A DNA stretch of 64,000 bases from Azoarcus sp. KH32C (GTDB taxonomy: Bacteria; Pseudomonadota; Gammaproteobacteria; Burkholderiales; Rhodocyclaceae): positions 2,852,001 to 2,916,000 of the forward strand of contig NC_020516.1 of the NCBI RefSeq assembly GCF_000349945.1. Direction: 5' to 3'. Positions 55,233 through 64,000 of the stretch are shown piece by piece. A program made the position numbers and the translations under genes. Under the pieces are notes generated by a model. That model was not told the DNA's origin. It searched no databases and saw only the letters and a program-made list of their open reading frames with translations. Positions within the stretch are counted from its first letter, which is position 1. Every line of letters begins with the position of its first letter.

Positions 55233-56021
55233 ATGACCGGAGAATTGGGCGGCAAGGTGGCGGTGGTCACGGGTGCCGGCAGCGGCATCGGCAAGGCGAT
55301 TGCGGAGAAGCTGGCGCAGGCCGGCGCGATGGTCGCGGTGACGGACCTTAATCTCGCGAGCGCCGAACAGGTCGCGAACGAAATCGTCGCCGCTGGCGGG
55401 CGGGCGGTTGGGATTGCGATGGATGTGGTCGACGAACGCGCCGTGGATGAGGCGATCGACCAGATCGCGGCCAAGCATGGCAGCGTGGACGTGCTGATAT
55501 CGAACGCGGGCATCCAGATCGTCGATCCGATCGTGGAATTCAAGCTGGCGGACTGGAGGAAGATCCTGGCGATCCACCTCGACGGCGCCTTCCTGACGAC
55601 CCGCGCGGCGCTACGCCACATGTACCGCGACAACCGCGGCGGGGTCGTGATCTATACGGGCTCGGTGCATTCGCACGTCGCCTCGCCGCTCAAGTGCGCC
55701 TACGTCACGGCCAAGCACGGCATGCTGGGGCTTGCGCGCGTGTTGGCGAAGGAAGGCGCGGAGCACGGCGTCCATTCCTACGTCGTGTGTCCGAGCTTCG
55801 TGCGCACGCCGCTCGTCGATAAGCAGATCCCGGAACAAGCGCGGGATCTGGGCATCAGCGAGGAGGAAGTGGTGAGGAAGGTGATGCTCGGGGAGACGGT
55901 GGATGGTGAGTTCACGACGCTGGAAGATGTCGCGAACACGGTGCTCTTCCTGGCGGCGTTTCCGACTGCCGCGTTCACCGGGCAATCCTTCCTGCTGACG
56001 CATGGCTGGGTTATGCATTGA
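55233..56021 (+). CDS. Short-chain dehydrogenase, 3-hydroxybutyrate dehydrogenase-like
   Basis: A 262-residue SDR. The NAD motif is TGAGSGIGKA, the structural NAG is in ISNAGIQ, and the catalytic set is Ser in YTGSVHSH plus YVTAK (Tyr and Lys). The length, the IQIVDPIVEF segment and the C-terminal TGQSFLLTHGW fit D-3-hydroxybutyrate dehydrogenase, which oxidises 3-hydroxybutyrate from polyhydroxybutyrate turnover to acetoacetate. AAGGAG supports ATG 55233; a frame 14 codons longer exists. The patatin gene follows 30 bases later and may be co-transcribed; such a dehydrogenase-patatin pairing is common in betaproteobacteria. Confidence 0.85.
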   Translation: MTGELGGKVAVVTGAGSGIGKAIAEKLAQAGAMVAVTDLNLASAEQVANEIVAAGGRAVGIAMDVVDERAVDEAIDQIAAKHGSVDVLISNAGIQIVDPIVEFKLADWRKILAIHLDGAFLTTRAALRHMYRDNRGGVVIYTGSVHSHVASPLKCAYVTAKHGMLGLARVLAKEGAEHGVHSYVVCPSFVRTPLVDKQIPEQARDLGISEEEVVRKVMLGETVDGEFTTLEDVANTVLFLAAFPTAAFTGQSFLLTHGWVMH

Positions 56022-56051
56022 ACTGCGCCTCGACCGTCCGGAGCTGCACGA

Positions 56052-57209
56052 GTGCGACGACACAGGCCGCCATTCAAGACCATCGCCCTCGTGCTGCAGG
56101 GAGGTGGTGCTCTGGGTGCCTATCAGGCAGGGGTGTATGAAGGGCTCGACGAAGCCGGGATCCATCCGGACTGGTTGGCCGGGATTTCGATCGGGGCGAT
56201 CAATACGGCATTGATCGCGGGGAGTGCGCCCGGCGCGCGAGTCGCCAATCTGCACACGTTCTGGGAGACCGTGTGTCGCCCGGTCTTCGTCCAGCCGATG
56301 GCCGACGCCGTGCAGTCATGGGTCGGACAGCTGGGCGACGGCGCCCGCCGGGTGTTCAACGCCGTGGTCGCGTGGCGCGGGGTCGTCGAGGGCCAGCAGG
56401 GCTTCTTCACGCCGCGGCTACCGCCGCCGTGGCTCGCCGTGAATGTCCCGCCGTCGGAGGCGAGCTATTACGACACGGCTCCGCTGCGCGTGACGCTCGA
56501 GCAACTCGTGGACATCGACCGCATCAACGCCGGTCATCCGCGCGTGTCGGTGGGCGCAGTCAACGTGCGCACGGGCAACTTCGAGTACTTCGACAACACC
56601 GTGGGACCGTGGAAGGGTCGGCTGCGGCTGGAGCATTTCATGGCGTCGGGCGCCCTGCCCCCGGGCTTTCCGCCGGTGGAGATCGACGGCGAGTTCTACT
56701 GGGATGGCGGACTCGTGTCCAACACGCCGCTGGCGCATGTGCTGGAGGACGAGCCGCGCCACGACACGCTCGCCTTCCAGGTCGACCTGTGGAGCGCGCT
56801 CGGGACGGTGCCGACAAACATCTGGGACGCGCAGGAGCGCCAGAAGGACATCCAGTATTCGAGCCGCACGCGCGCGATCACGGACCTGATGGCGCGCGAA
56901 CAGCAACTCCGCCATCTCGTGAGCGAGATGCTGAAGCATGCGCCGGAAGACATGCGGCAGTCCGACCACTGGTGCCGCGAGGCCGCCCATTGGGCCTGCG
57001 GGCGGCAGGTCAGCGTCATCCACCTGATCTACCAGGAAAAGGAATGGGACGGGCTGGCGAAGGACTATGAGTTCGGTCCATTGACGATGCACGACCACTG
57101 GGCGAGCGGTCTCGACGACATCCACGCGAGCCTCGAACACAAGGAGTGGCTGGAGCTGCCGCCGCGCCATCAGCGTTTCGTCACCTACGACTATCACCGC
57201 GACGACTGA
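56052..57209 (+). CDS. Patatin-like phospholipase (DUF3734 C-terminal)
   Basis: A 385-residue lipid hydrolase. The oxyanion loop is QGGGALGAYQAGV, the nucleophile Ser is in GISIGAIN and the catalytic Asp in WDGGLVSNTP, giving the Ser-Asp dyad of patatins. The C-terminal third (from about residue 260) fits DUF3734, with HLIYQEKEWD and a GLDDIHASL-like end. The start is GTG at 56052. No signal peptide is present. The enzyme may act on membrane phospholipids or on polyhydroxyalkanoate-associated lipids; the neighbouring hydroxybutyrate dehydrogenase is suggestive only. Confidence 0.9.
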   Translation: MRRHRPPFKTIALVLQGGGALGAYQAGVYEGLDEAGIHPDWLAGISIGAINTALIAGSAPGARVANLHTFWETVCRPVFVQPMADAVQSWVGQLGDGARRVFNAVVAWRGVVEGQQGFFTPRLPPPWLAVNVPPSEASYYDTAPLRVTLEQLVDIDRINAGHPRVSVGAVNVRTGNFEYFDNTVGPWKGRLRLEHFMASGALPPGFPPVEIDGEFYWDGGLVSNTPLAHVLEDEPRHDTLAFQVDLWSALGTVPTNIWDAQERQKDIQYSSRTRAITDLMAREQQLRHLVSEMLKHAPEDMRQSDHWCREAAHWACGRQVSVIHLIYQEKEWDGLAKDYEFGPLTMHDHWASGLDDIHASLEHKEWLELPPRHQRFVTYDYHRDD

Positions 57210-57302
57210 GGCCGCGCCGGCTCCGGTTGCCGATTGATTCATCCGTCTGCGCTCCGACGATGTATTCTCCATCGTCATCGACTCAGCATGAGAGCAAGAC
57301 GC

Positions 57303-58676
57303 ATGAAATATGAAGTAGTCGACACACAGATCGACGCACAGATCTCCCCAGTCGGGCGTATGGAAGTCCTCTCCAGGGCCGAGGCGGCGCGCCTGTCGTC
57401 GCATGATCAGAGGGGGCTGCACGAGATCTTTCGCAACTGCGCGCTGGCCGTGCTCAACTGCGGCAACGGAATCGACGACGCGAAGGAGTTGCTCGAGCGC
57501 TATCATTCCTTCGAAATCGACATCATCCAGCGTTCGCGCGGGATCAAGCTCGATATCCGCGGCGCGCCGGCAAGCGCCTTCGTCGACGGCACGATGATCC
57601 GCGGCATCCAGGAGCATCTCTTCACCGTCCTGCGCGACGTCATCTACGCGAGCACCGAGATCGACGTCGGAAGCTCCGAGGCGATCACCGACGCGGTGTT
57701 CCACATCCTGCGCAACGCCGGCATCATGAAGCCTACGCTGCAGCCGAACATGGTGGTGTGCTGGGGCGGACATTCGATCAGTCGCGAAGAGTACGACTAC
57801 ACGAAGCTGGTCGGCTACCAGCTCGGCCTGCGCGGGCTGGACATCTGCACCGGCTGCGGTCCGGGTGCGATGAAGGGGCCGATGAAGGGCGCGACGATCA
57901 GCCACGCGAAGCAACGCATCCCGAACGCGCGCTACCTGGGCTTCACCGAGCCCGGCATCATCGCCGCGGAGTCGCCGAATCCGATCGTCAACGAGCTGGT
58001 GATCCTGCCGGACGTCGAGAAGCGCCTCGAGGCCTTCGTCCGCGCCGGCCACGGCTTCATCGTCTTCCCCGGCGGCGTCGGCACGGCCGAAGAGATCCTC
58101 TATGTCCTGGGCATCCTGCTGCACCCGGACAATGCGAAACTCCCCTTCCCGCTCGTGTTTACCGGGCCTCGGAGTGCGGCCGAGTATTTCCGCCAGATCG
58201 ATCGATTCATCGGCCAAACGCTCGGCGAGGAGGCGCAGCGCCGCTACAAGATCATCGTGGACGACCCCGTCGCAGTCGCGCGCGAGATGCAGGCGGGGAT
58301 CGCCGACGTGCGTGCCTACCGCAAGGAAACGCAGGACGCGTACTACTTCAACTGGTCATTGCGCGTCGAGCATGAGTTCCAGCGTCCGTTCCGGGCGACG
58401 CACGAGAGAATGCGCAAGCTCTCGCTGCACAAGAATCAGCCGCGGCACCTGCTGGCGGCGAACCTGCGCCGGGCCTTCTCGGGCGTCGTTGCGGGCAACG
58501 TCAAGGCCGACGGGATCCGCGAGATCGAGAAGCACGGCAGCTTCGAGATCCAGGGCGATCCGGAGATCCTGCAGCCGATGGACGCGCTGCTGGCGTCCTT
58601 CGTCGCGCAGGGCCGGATGAAGCTGCCGGGCAAGGTCTACAACCCCTGCTACCGGATCGTCGCAGAGACGGTTTGA
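57303..58676 (+). CDS. ppnN: Pyrimidine/purine nucleotide 5'-monophosphate nucleosidase
   Basis: A 457-residue protein matching E. coli PpnN (454 residues), which cleaves nucleoside monophosphates to base and ribose 5-phosphate and is stimulated by (p)ppGpp. The LOG-type core has CWGGHSIS, GCGPGAMKGPMKGA and PGGVGTAEE, flanked by an N-terminal PpnN-specific domain (residues 1-140) and a C-terminal domain ending with NPCYRIVAETV. ATG 57303 gives the usual MKYEVV start. Its last 28 bases overlap the 3' end of the efflux lipoprotein gene on the opposite strand. Confidence 0.93.
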   Translation: MKYEVVDTQIDAQISPVGRMEVLSRAEAARLSSHDQRGLHEIFRNCALAVLNCGNGIDDAKELLERYHSFEIDIIQRSRGIKLDIRGAPASAFVDGTMIRGIQEHLFTVLRDVIYASTEIDVGSSEAITDAVFHILRNAGIMKPTLQPNMVVCWGGHSISREEYDYTKLVGYQLGLRGLDICTGCGPGAMKGPMKGATISHAKQRIPNARYLGFTEPGIIAAESPNPIVNELVILPDVEKRLEAFVRAGHGFIVFPGGVGTAEEILYVLGILLHPDNAKLPFPLVFTGPRSAAEYFRQIDRFIGQTLGEEAQRRYKIIVDDPVAVAREMQAGIADVRAYRKETQDAYYFNWSLRVEHEFQRPFRATHERMRKLSLHKNQPRHLLAANLRRAFSGVVAGNVKADGIREIEKHGSFEIQGDPEILQPMDALLASFVAQGRMKLPGKVYNPCYRIVAETV

Positions 58677-60103
58677 ACCGCTGGCCCGTCGCCCGGCCCC
58701 CAGCCGCCGCCCAAGGCTCGCACCAGCGCGACCGTCGTTTGGTATTGCGCCGACCGCACCTGCAGCGCTTCGCGGCGGTTGCGCAACTCGCTGCGGCGGG
58801 CGTCGAGCAGGTCGAGCTGGCTGACGAGCCCGCTGCGGTAGCGCACATCCGATAGCACCGTCGCGCGGCTCGCGGAAGCGACCGCGCGCGACTGCGCTTC
58901 GCTCTGGTCGGCGAGGAGGCGCAGCGCGGATAGCTGGTCTTCGACGTCCTTGAAGGCGACGAGCACCTGTTCGCGATAGCCGGCGAGCGCAGCATCGAGT
59001 TCCGCGCTGGCGTTCTTCACGCCTGCGTCGCGCCGCCCGCCGTCGAAGATCGGCAGCGACAGCAGCGCGCCGATGCCCCAGGAGCGGGCCGACCATTTGA
59101 AGAGATCGCCGAGGTCGGTCGACGCGTAGCCGCCGGAACCGGTCAGCGCGATGTCGGGGAACCATGCCGCTTGCGCGACACCGACGCGTGCCTGCGCGGC
59201 GAGCATCGATTGGCGGGCGGAGGCGACGTCGGGACGGCGTGTGAGCACCGTCGAGGGGACGCCAGCCGGGATCACGGGCAGCGCCGTGCTCCAGTCGCCG
59301 GCATCGACCCCGAAGTTGGAAGCCGCGTCGCCGACCAGCACTGCGAGCGCGTGCTCGACTTCCGCGCGGCGGCGGTCGAGCGCGAACGCGTCGGATTCAG
59401 TCGCGGCGAGTTCGGTGCGCACGCGCGCGACGTCCAGTTCGGCGATGTCACCGGCTTCGAAGCGCCGTTCGGTAAGCGATAACGTGTCGCGATAGGCTCC
59501 GACGGTCTCGCGCACCAGCGCGCGTTCGGCATCCAGCGCCCGCAGCGCGAGGTAGCTGCGCGCAACGTCCGCCTGCACGAGAAGACGCGCGTTGCGGAGC
59601 AAAGCCTCGCGGCTGTCGGCGTCGAGCGACGCGGCCTTGCTCGCCTGCGAGAGTCGCCCGAAGAGATCGAGCTCCCACGAGAAGTTCGCGCCGGCACGGA
59701 ACAGGTTGCCGGCGCCGCCGCCGGCCGGCGTGATCGCCCCGCCCTGCCGCGTGACGTCCGCGCCGATGCCGACTTGCGGCGAGCGATCGGCGTCCGTCGC
59801 CTGCAGCAGCGCGCGGGATTGCGCGAGCCGGGCCGCGGCGATCTGGATGCTGTTGTTGCGCTCCAGCGCACGCTCGACGAGCCCGTCGAGAACTGGGTCG
59901 GAGAAGGCCTTCCACCATGTGCCGTCGGCTTGCGCCTGGGCTGGCACGGCCTGCGTCCAGCGGCCGTCGCCTTCCTTGAAGGCCGCCGGCGCAGTCGGCA
60001 ACGCGGCGGGATCGATCCCGGGCGCCGTGGCGCAGCCGGCCAGCACGAGGGCGGCGAGGAGCGGCGCGAGCGCAGTGCGCAGGGGATGAGTCAGCAGTGT
60101 CAT
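58649..60103 (-). CDS. Outer-membrane efflux lipoprotein (NodT/OprN family)
   Basis: A 484-residue TolC-type channel. The signal ends in a lipobox, LVLAGCAT, so Cys at about residue 24 should be lipidated. The mature part has the WWKAF motif and two tandem OEP repeats with long helices for the periplasmic barrel (residues about 60-270 and 275-480). AAGGAG precedes the ATG at 60103. It is last in the RND operon, ten bases after the pump gene, and completes a tripartite exporter. The 3' end overlaps ppnN by 28 bases, so neither gene has room for a terminator here. Confidence 0.93.
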   Translation of the reverse strand: MTLLTHPLRTALAPLLAALVLAGCATAPGIDPAALPTAPAAFKEGDGRWTQAVPAQAQADGTWWKAFSDPVLDGLVERALERNNSIQIAAARLAQSRALLQATDADRSPQVGIGADVTRQGGAITPAGGGAGNLFRAGANFSWELDLFGRLSQASKAASLDADSREALLRNARLLVQADVARSYLALRALDAERALVRETVGAYRDTLSLTERRFEAGDIAELDVARVRTELAATESDAFALDRRRAEVEHALAVLVGDAASNFGVDAGDWSTALPVIPAGVPSTVLTRRPDVASARQSMLAAQARVGVAQAAWFPDIALTGSGGYASTDLGDLFKWSARSWGIGALLSLPIFDGGRRDAGVKNASAELDAALAGYREQVLVAFKDVEDQLSALRLLADQSEAQSRAVASASRATVLSDVRYRSGLVSQLDLLDARRSELRNRREALQVRSAQYQTTVALVRALGGGWGPGDGPAVQTVSATIR

Positions 60104-60113
60104 GTTCAACTCC

Positions 60114-63100
60114 TTATTCGTGATGCGCACGCGGTGCGGCAAGGCCCGGAGCGGTTGCGGCGCCGCCCGTCGCGGACGAGCCGGCGAAGGCTTCGAGGTG
60201 CGGGATCTCGCCGTGCAGCTTCAGCGCGCGGTTGCCCGCGAGCCGGCGCAGCAGCACGTAGAACACCGGCGTCAGGAAGAGGCCGAAGGCCGTCACACCG
60301 ATCATCCCAGCGAACACCGCGACGCCCATCGCGCTCCGCATCTCGGCACCGGCGCCGGTCGAGAGCACCAGCGGCAGCACGCCCATCACGAACGCCAGCG
60401 AGGTCATCAGGATCGGCCGCAGCCGCAGCCGGGCCGCTTCGATCGCGGCCAGCATCGGCGTGCGTCCGGCGAACTCCAGCTCGCGGGCGAACTCGACGAT
60501 CAGGATCGCGTTCTTCGCCGACAGCCCGACCAGCACGATCAGGCCGATCTGCGTGAAGACGTTGTTGTCGCCGCCGGACAGCCACACGCCGGTCATCGCC
60601 GCGAGGATCCCCATCGGCACGATCAGGATGATCGCGAGCGGCAGTGTCAGGCTTTCGTATTGCGCCGCGAGCACCAGGAAGACCAGCAGGATCGCGAGCG
60701 GGAACACCCACACTGCCGAGTTACCGGCGAGGATTTCCTGATAGGTCAGCTCGGTCCATTCGAAGCTGATGCCCGACGGCAGCGTTTCGGCCGCGATGCG
60801 TTCGACCGCCGCCTTGGCTTGGCCCGACGAGTAGCCGGGGGCCGGCGCGCCGCTGATGTCGGCCGACAGGAAGCCGTTGTAGCGCATTGCGCGTTCCGGC
60901 CCGAAGCTCGACTGAATGTTCATCAGCGACGACAGCGGCACCATCTCCCCGCCCGGCGCACGCACCTTCAGCAACCCGACGTCCTCGGCGCGGGCGCGGA
61001 ACGGGGCGTCGGCCTGCACGCGCACCGAATACGTCCGGCCGAAGCGGTTGAAATCGTTCACGTAGAGGCTGCCGAGGTAGATCTGCATCGTGTCGAACAC
61101 GTCGGTCACCGGAATGCCGAGCTGGCGCGCACGGGTGCGGTCGATGTCGGCATAGAGCTGCGGCACGTTCACCTGATAGCTCGAGAACAGCCCCGCAAGC
61201 TCGGGCGCCTTCGACGCCTTCGCGAGGAAAGCCTTGGTCGCGGCATCGAGCGCCTCGTAGCCGAGCGACGCGCGGTCTTCGAGCTGCAGCTTGAAGCCGC
61301 CGGTCGTCCCGAGCCCCTGCACGGGCGGCGGCGGGAACATCACGATGAAGGCGTCCTCGATGCCGGCGAACTTCTTGTTGAGCTCCATCGCGATCGCGCC
61401 GGCGCTCAGCTCCTTGCCCTTGCGCTCTTCGAAGGGTTTCAGCGGCGTGAACACGATCCCCGAGTTCGAGCTGTTGGTGAAGCCATTGATCGACAGGCCG
61501 GGGAAGGCCACGGCGTGCTCGACACCCGGCTGCTGCAGCGCGATCTCGCCCATGCGACGGATGACCTCTTCCGTGCGGTCGAGCGTCGCGCCGTCCGGAA
61601 GCTGCGCGAAGCCGATCAGGTACTGCTTGTCCTGCGCCGGCACGAAGCCGCCGGGCACTGCCTTGAAGAGCCCGAACGCCAGGCCGACGAGTGCGAGATA
61701 GACGATCATCATCACCGCCTTGCGCCCGATCGCGCCGCGCACGCCGCCGCCATAGGCTTCGGCGCCGCGGTGGAACACACGGTTGAAGGCACCGAAGAAG
61801 CGCCCGAAGACCTTGTCCATGCCGCGCGTCAGCGCATCCTTCGGCGCGTCGTGACCCTTCAGCAGCAGCGCGGACAGCGCCGGCGACAGCGTCAGCGAGT
61901 TGATCGCCGAGATCACCGTCGACATCGCGATGGTCAGCGCGAACTGCTTGTAGAACTGGCCGGAGAGGCCGGTGATGAAGGCGAGCGGTACGAACACCGC
62001 GATCAGCACCAGCGCGATCGCGATGATCGGGCCGGAGACTTCGCGCATCGCGCGGTAGGTCGCTTCGCGCGGCGAGAGCCCCGCCTCGATGTTGCGCTCG
62101 ACGTTCTCGACAACGACGATCGCGTCATCGACGACGATACCGATCGCGAGCACCAGCCCGAAGAGGGTGAGCGCGTTGATCGAGAAGCCGAAGAGGTGCA
62201 TCACCGCAAAGGTGCCGACGATCGACACCGGCACCGCGAGTAGCGGAATGATCGACGCGCGCCAGGTCTGCAGGAACAGGATCACGACGAGCACGACCAG
62301 CGCGACCGCTTCGAGCAGCGTATGCACGACCGCCTCGATCGACGCCCGCACGAACTGAGTCGGGTCATAGACGATTTCGTAGTCGACGCCTTCGGGCATG
62401 TGCTGCTTCAACTGCTGCATCGTTTCCCGGACGTGGTCCGAGATCTGGATCGCGTTCGAACCCGGCGCCTGGAAGATCGGAATCGCGACGGCGTCCTTGT
62501 TGTCGAGCAGCGAGCGCAGCGCGTAGTCGGCGGCACCCAGCTCGATGCGGCCGAGATCGCGCAGGCGCGTCACGGCGCCATCGGCACCGGTACGGACGAT
62601 GATGTCGCCAAACTCCTCCTCGCTTTGCAGGCGGCCTCGGGCATTCACCGGCAGCTGCAGGTCGATGCCCTTCAGACCCGGCGACGCACCGATGACGCCG
62701 GCCGCGGCCTGCACGTTCTGCTCGCGGATCGCGCGGACCACGTCGCCCGCGGAAAGGCCACGCGCCGCAACTTTCTGCGGATCGAGCCAGATCCGCATCG
62801 AATAGTCGCCGGAGCCGAAGAGCTGCACTTGGCCGACGCCCTCGATACGCGCGAGACGGTCCTTGACGTTGAGCAGCGCGTAGTTGCGCAGGTAGGTCAT
62901 GTCATAGCGGCCGTTCGGCGACAGCAGGTGCACGACCATCGTCAGGTCAGGCGAGCTCTTGACCGTCGTGATGCCGAGTCGGCGCACTTCCTCGGGCAGG
63001 CGCGCCTCGGCTTGCGAGACGCGGTTCTGCACAAGCTGCTGGGCCTTGTCCGGGTCGGTGCCGAGGCGGAACGTGACGGTCAGCGTCAGCAGGCCGTCGG

Positions 63101-63356
63101 TCGTCGCCTGGCTGCCCATGTAGAGCATGCCTTCGACGCCGTTGATCGACTCTTCGAGCGGCGTCGCGACCGTTTCGGCGATCACCTTCGGGTTCGCGCC
63201 GGGATACTGTGCGCGCACGACAACCGACGGCGGCACGACTTCGGGGTACTCCGACACCGGCAGCACGCGCAGCGCGATCAGGCCGGCGATGAACATCAGC
63301 AACGACAGCACGCCAGCAAAGATCGGGCGGTCGATGAAGAAGCGGGATAGGTTCAT
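60114..63356 (-). CDS. RND multidrug efflux pump, inner-membrane subunit (MexF-like)
   Basis: A 1080-residue proton-driven pump of the HAE1 family. It starts MNLSRFFIDRPIFAGVL, has the tandem periplasmic porter domains, and shows 12 membrane spans in two sets (residues about 340-560 and 875-1040). The proton-relay aspartates appear in GIVVDDAIVVVENVE and the Lys in GLSAKNAILIVEFA. The sequence is closest in style to MexF/BmeB-type pumps that export chloramphenicol, quinolones and aromatic compounds. It follows the adaptor gene by 25 bases. No TetR- or LysR-type regulator of the operon is inside the window. Confidence 0.95.
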   Translation of the reverse strand: MNLSRFFIDRPIFAGVLSLLMFIAGLIALRVLPVSEYPEVVPPSVVVRAQYPGANPKVIAETVATPLEESINGVEGMLYMGSQATTDGLLTLTVTFRLGTDPDKAQQLVQNRVSQAEARLPEEVRRLGITTVKSSPDLTMVVHLLSPNGRYDMTYLRNYALLNVKDRLARIEGVGQVQLFGSGDYSMRIWLDPQKVAARGLSAGDVVRAIREQNVQAAAGVIGASPGLKGIDLQLPVNARGRLQSEEEFGDIIVRTGADGAVTRLRDLGRIELGAADYALRSLLDNKDAVAIPIFQAPGSNAIQISDHVRETMQQLKQHMPEGVDYEIVYDPTQFVRASIEAVVHTLLEAVALVVLVVILFLQTWRASIIPLLAVPVSIVGTFAVMHLFGFSINALTLFGLVLAIGIVVDDAIVVVENVERNIEAGLSPREATYRAMREVSGPIIAIALVLIAVFVPLAFITGLSGQFYKQFALTIAMSTVISAINSLTLSPALSALLLKGHDAPKDALTRGMDKVFGRFFGAFNRVFHRGAEAYGGGVRGAIGRKAVMMIVYLALVGLAFGLFKAVPGGFVPAQDKQYLIGFAQLPDGATLDRTEEVIRRMGEIALQQPGVEHAVAFPGLSINGFTNSSNSGIVFTPLKPFEERKGKELSAGAIAMELNKKFAGIEDAFIVMFPPPPVQGLGTTGGFKLQLEDRASLGYEALDAATKAFLAKASKAPELAGLFSSYQVNVPQLYADIDRTRARQLGIPVTDVFDTMQIYLGSLYVNDFNRFGRTYSVRVQADAPFRARAEDVGLLKVRAPGGEMVPLSSLMNIQSSFGPERAMRYNGFLSADISGAPAPGYSSGQAKAAVERIAAETLPSGISFEWTELTYQEILAGNSAVWVFPLAILLVFLVLAAQYESLTLPLAIILIVPMGILAAMTGVWLSGGDNNVFTQIGLIVLVGLSAKNAILIVEFARELEFAGRTPMLAAIEAARLRLRPILMTSLAFVMGVLPLVLSTGAGAEMRSAMGVAVFAGMIGVTAFGLFLTPVFYVLLRRLAGNRALKLHGEIPHLEAFAGSSATGGAATAPGLAAPRAHHE

Positions 63357-63381
63357 GATGGTGCTCTCGATTGCGGGCGAA

Positions 63382-64000
63382 TCACGATTGCGGCGCGTCG
63401 GTGGCGCGGGCAGCGTTGTTGCTCTGGGACTGACGACTGTCCATCGCCACGGCCTGCGGCGCGACGAGCGAACCCGGCCGCACGCGCTGCAGGCCATTGA
63501 CGACGATGCGCTCGCCCGCCTGCAGTCCTCCGCTGACGATGCGCAGGCCGTCGGCGGTGCCGCCGAGCGTGACTTCGCGGTACTCGGTCTTGTTGTCCGC
63601 GTCGACGACCAGCACGAACTTGCGGCTCTGGTCGGTGCCGATCGCGCGTTCGTCGATGAGCACGGCCGATGCCGCGTGCGGGCGCCCCATACGCAGCTTG
63701 GCGAACTGGCCGGGCATCAGGCTGCCCTCCGGGTTGTCGAACACCGCGCGCACGCGCACCGTGCCGCTACGCGCATCGACCTGGTTGTCGACGAGTTGCA
63801 GGTGGCCGTCGAACGGGAGTTCGGAGGTCGCGGCCGTTCCCATCTGCACCGGGATGCTTTCGAGCCGTGCCGGCTTGCCGTTCGCGCCGCGTAGTTCCTG
63901 CAGCGCACGCGCGACGACCTGCTCGTCCGCGTCGAAGCTCGCGTAGATCGGGCTGACCGACACCAGCGTCGTCAGCACCGGCGCACTGGGGCCGGCAGCG
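63382..64000 (-). CDS. RND efflux periplasmic adaptor (MexE-like), C-terminal part
   Basis: The 3' part of a membrane-fusion protein; the start lies beyond 64000. The visible 206 codons contain the beta-barrel and membrane-proximal domains: LTTLVSVSPIYASFDADEQ, then ARSGTVRVRAVFDNPEGSLMPGQFAKLRMG, which is diagnostic of this family, then GLRIVSGGLQAGERIVVNGLQRVRPG. The C-terminal tail is rich in Gln, Ser and Asn. It is first in the operon adaptor-pump-channel and should link the pump to the outer-membrane lipoprotein. Confidence 0.93.
   Translation of the reverse strand, partial: AAGPSAPVLTTLVSVSPIYASFDADEQVVARALQELRGANGKPARLESIPVQMGTAATSELPFDGHLQLVDNQVDARSGTVRVRAVFDNPEGSLMPGQFAKLRMGRPHAASAVLIDERAIGTDQSRKFVLVVDADNKTEYREVTLGGTADGLRIVSGGLQAGERIVVNGLQRVRPGSLVAPQAVAMDSRQSQSNNAARATDAPQS

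Noticed and set aside
60102..62243. A 713-codon plus-strand frame opposite the RND pump
   Set aside because: Composition (His, Arg, Glu, Asp repeats) is typical of an antisense shadow of a membrane protein gene.

Overview
The window is high-GC chromosomal DNA, by eye about two-thirds G+C, with dense genes and short gaps. The housekeeping content (leuC-leuD, gpmI, an RluA-type pseudouridine synthase, ppnN, a MexEF/NodT-type efflux operon, an OmpC-type porin with 16-stranded-family features, a CheA/CheY/CheX cluster) suggests a betaproteobacterium, probably of the Azoarcus/Thauera/Aromatoleum kind. That assignment is inference from gene style, not from a marker gene.

Positions 1-28664 form a large catabolic region. 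The minus strand (9223 down to 755) carries a GNAT enzyme, a GhrA-type hydroxyacid dehydrogenase, a chemoreceptor, a class III aminotransferase, an Lrp/AsnC regulator, a tartrate/D-malate-type dehydrogenase, an aspartoacylase-like deacylase and a small acetyltransferase. The plus strand (9485-28664) carries an aldehyde dehydrogenase, two near-identical HAD hydrolases, an IlvD/Edd dehydratase, a second GhrA-type dehydrogenase, an FAD amine oxidase, a complete dipeptide-type ABC importer, a three-subunit HcnABC/opine-oxidase-like dehydrogenase, a bicupin, an Asp/Glu racemase-like protein, an ornithine-cyclodeaminase-like protein and a threonine-dehydratase-like protein, followed by a short AraC regulator and a strong terminator. 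Read together these look like import and oxidative breakdown of an N-substituted amino acid (opine-like) yielding amino and hydroxy C3/C4 acids. The actual substrate cannot be read from sequence. The region shows repeated rearrangement: a duplicated HAD gene with a 250-bp identical core, a relict of a deleted amine-oxidase gene, and a distinctly less GC-rich pair at 26667-28664. A transposase remnant lies at its right edge.

Positions 29418-33512 (minus) are a tightly coupled operon of a PepSY membrane protein, porin, DUF4198 periplasmic protein and membrane-anchored ferredoxin-type reductase, probably for metal handling. Positions 33655-46493 hold a succinate-semialdehyde-type dehydrogenase, a GAF-GAF-GGDEF-EAL protein with a degenerate GGDEF site, a pirin, gpmI, a pseudouridine synthase, a BtuF-like protein without signal peptide, leuCD with a LysR regulator, and a J-domain protein.

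The most striking part is 46672-52105, an RNA-repair locus: rtcR (minus) divergent from a slipin gene and rtcB (plus). Between them lie a good sigma-54 promoter (49219-49234) and, in the predicted leader, two tandem tRNA-like RNAs: a tRNA minihelix with no anticodon arm (49363-49409) and a nearly complete cloverleaf whose anticodon loop is only four bases (49412-49480). An anticodon-arm-like hairpin follows directly. They resemble in concept the tRNA-mimicking domain of bacterial Y RNAs, but no Ro60 gene is present in this window.

The right end carries a membrane CheA-like kinase with CheY and CheX, a 3-hydroxybutyrate dehydrogenase-like SDR, a patatin, ppnN, and an RND efflux operon whose adaptor gene runs off the window.
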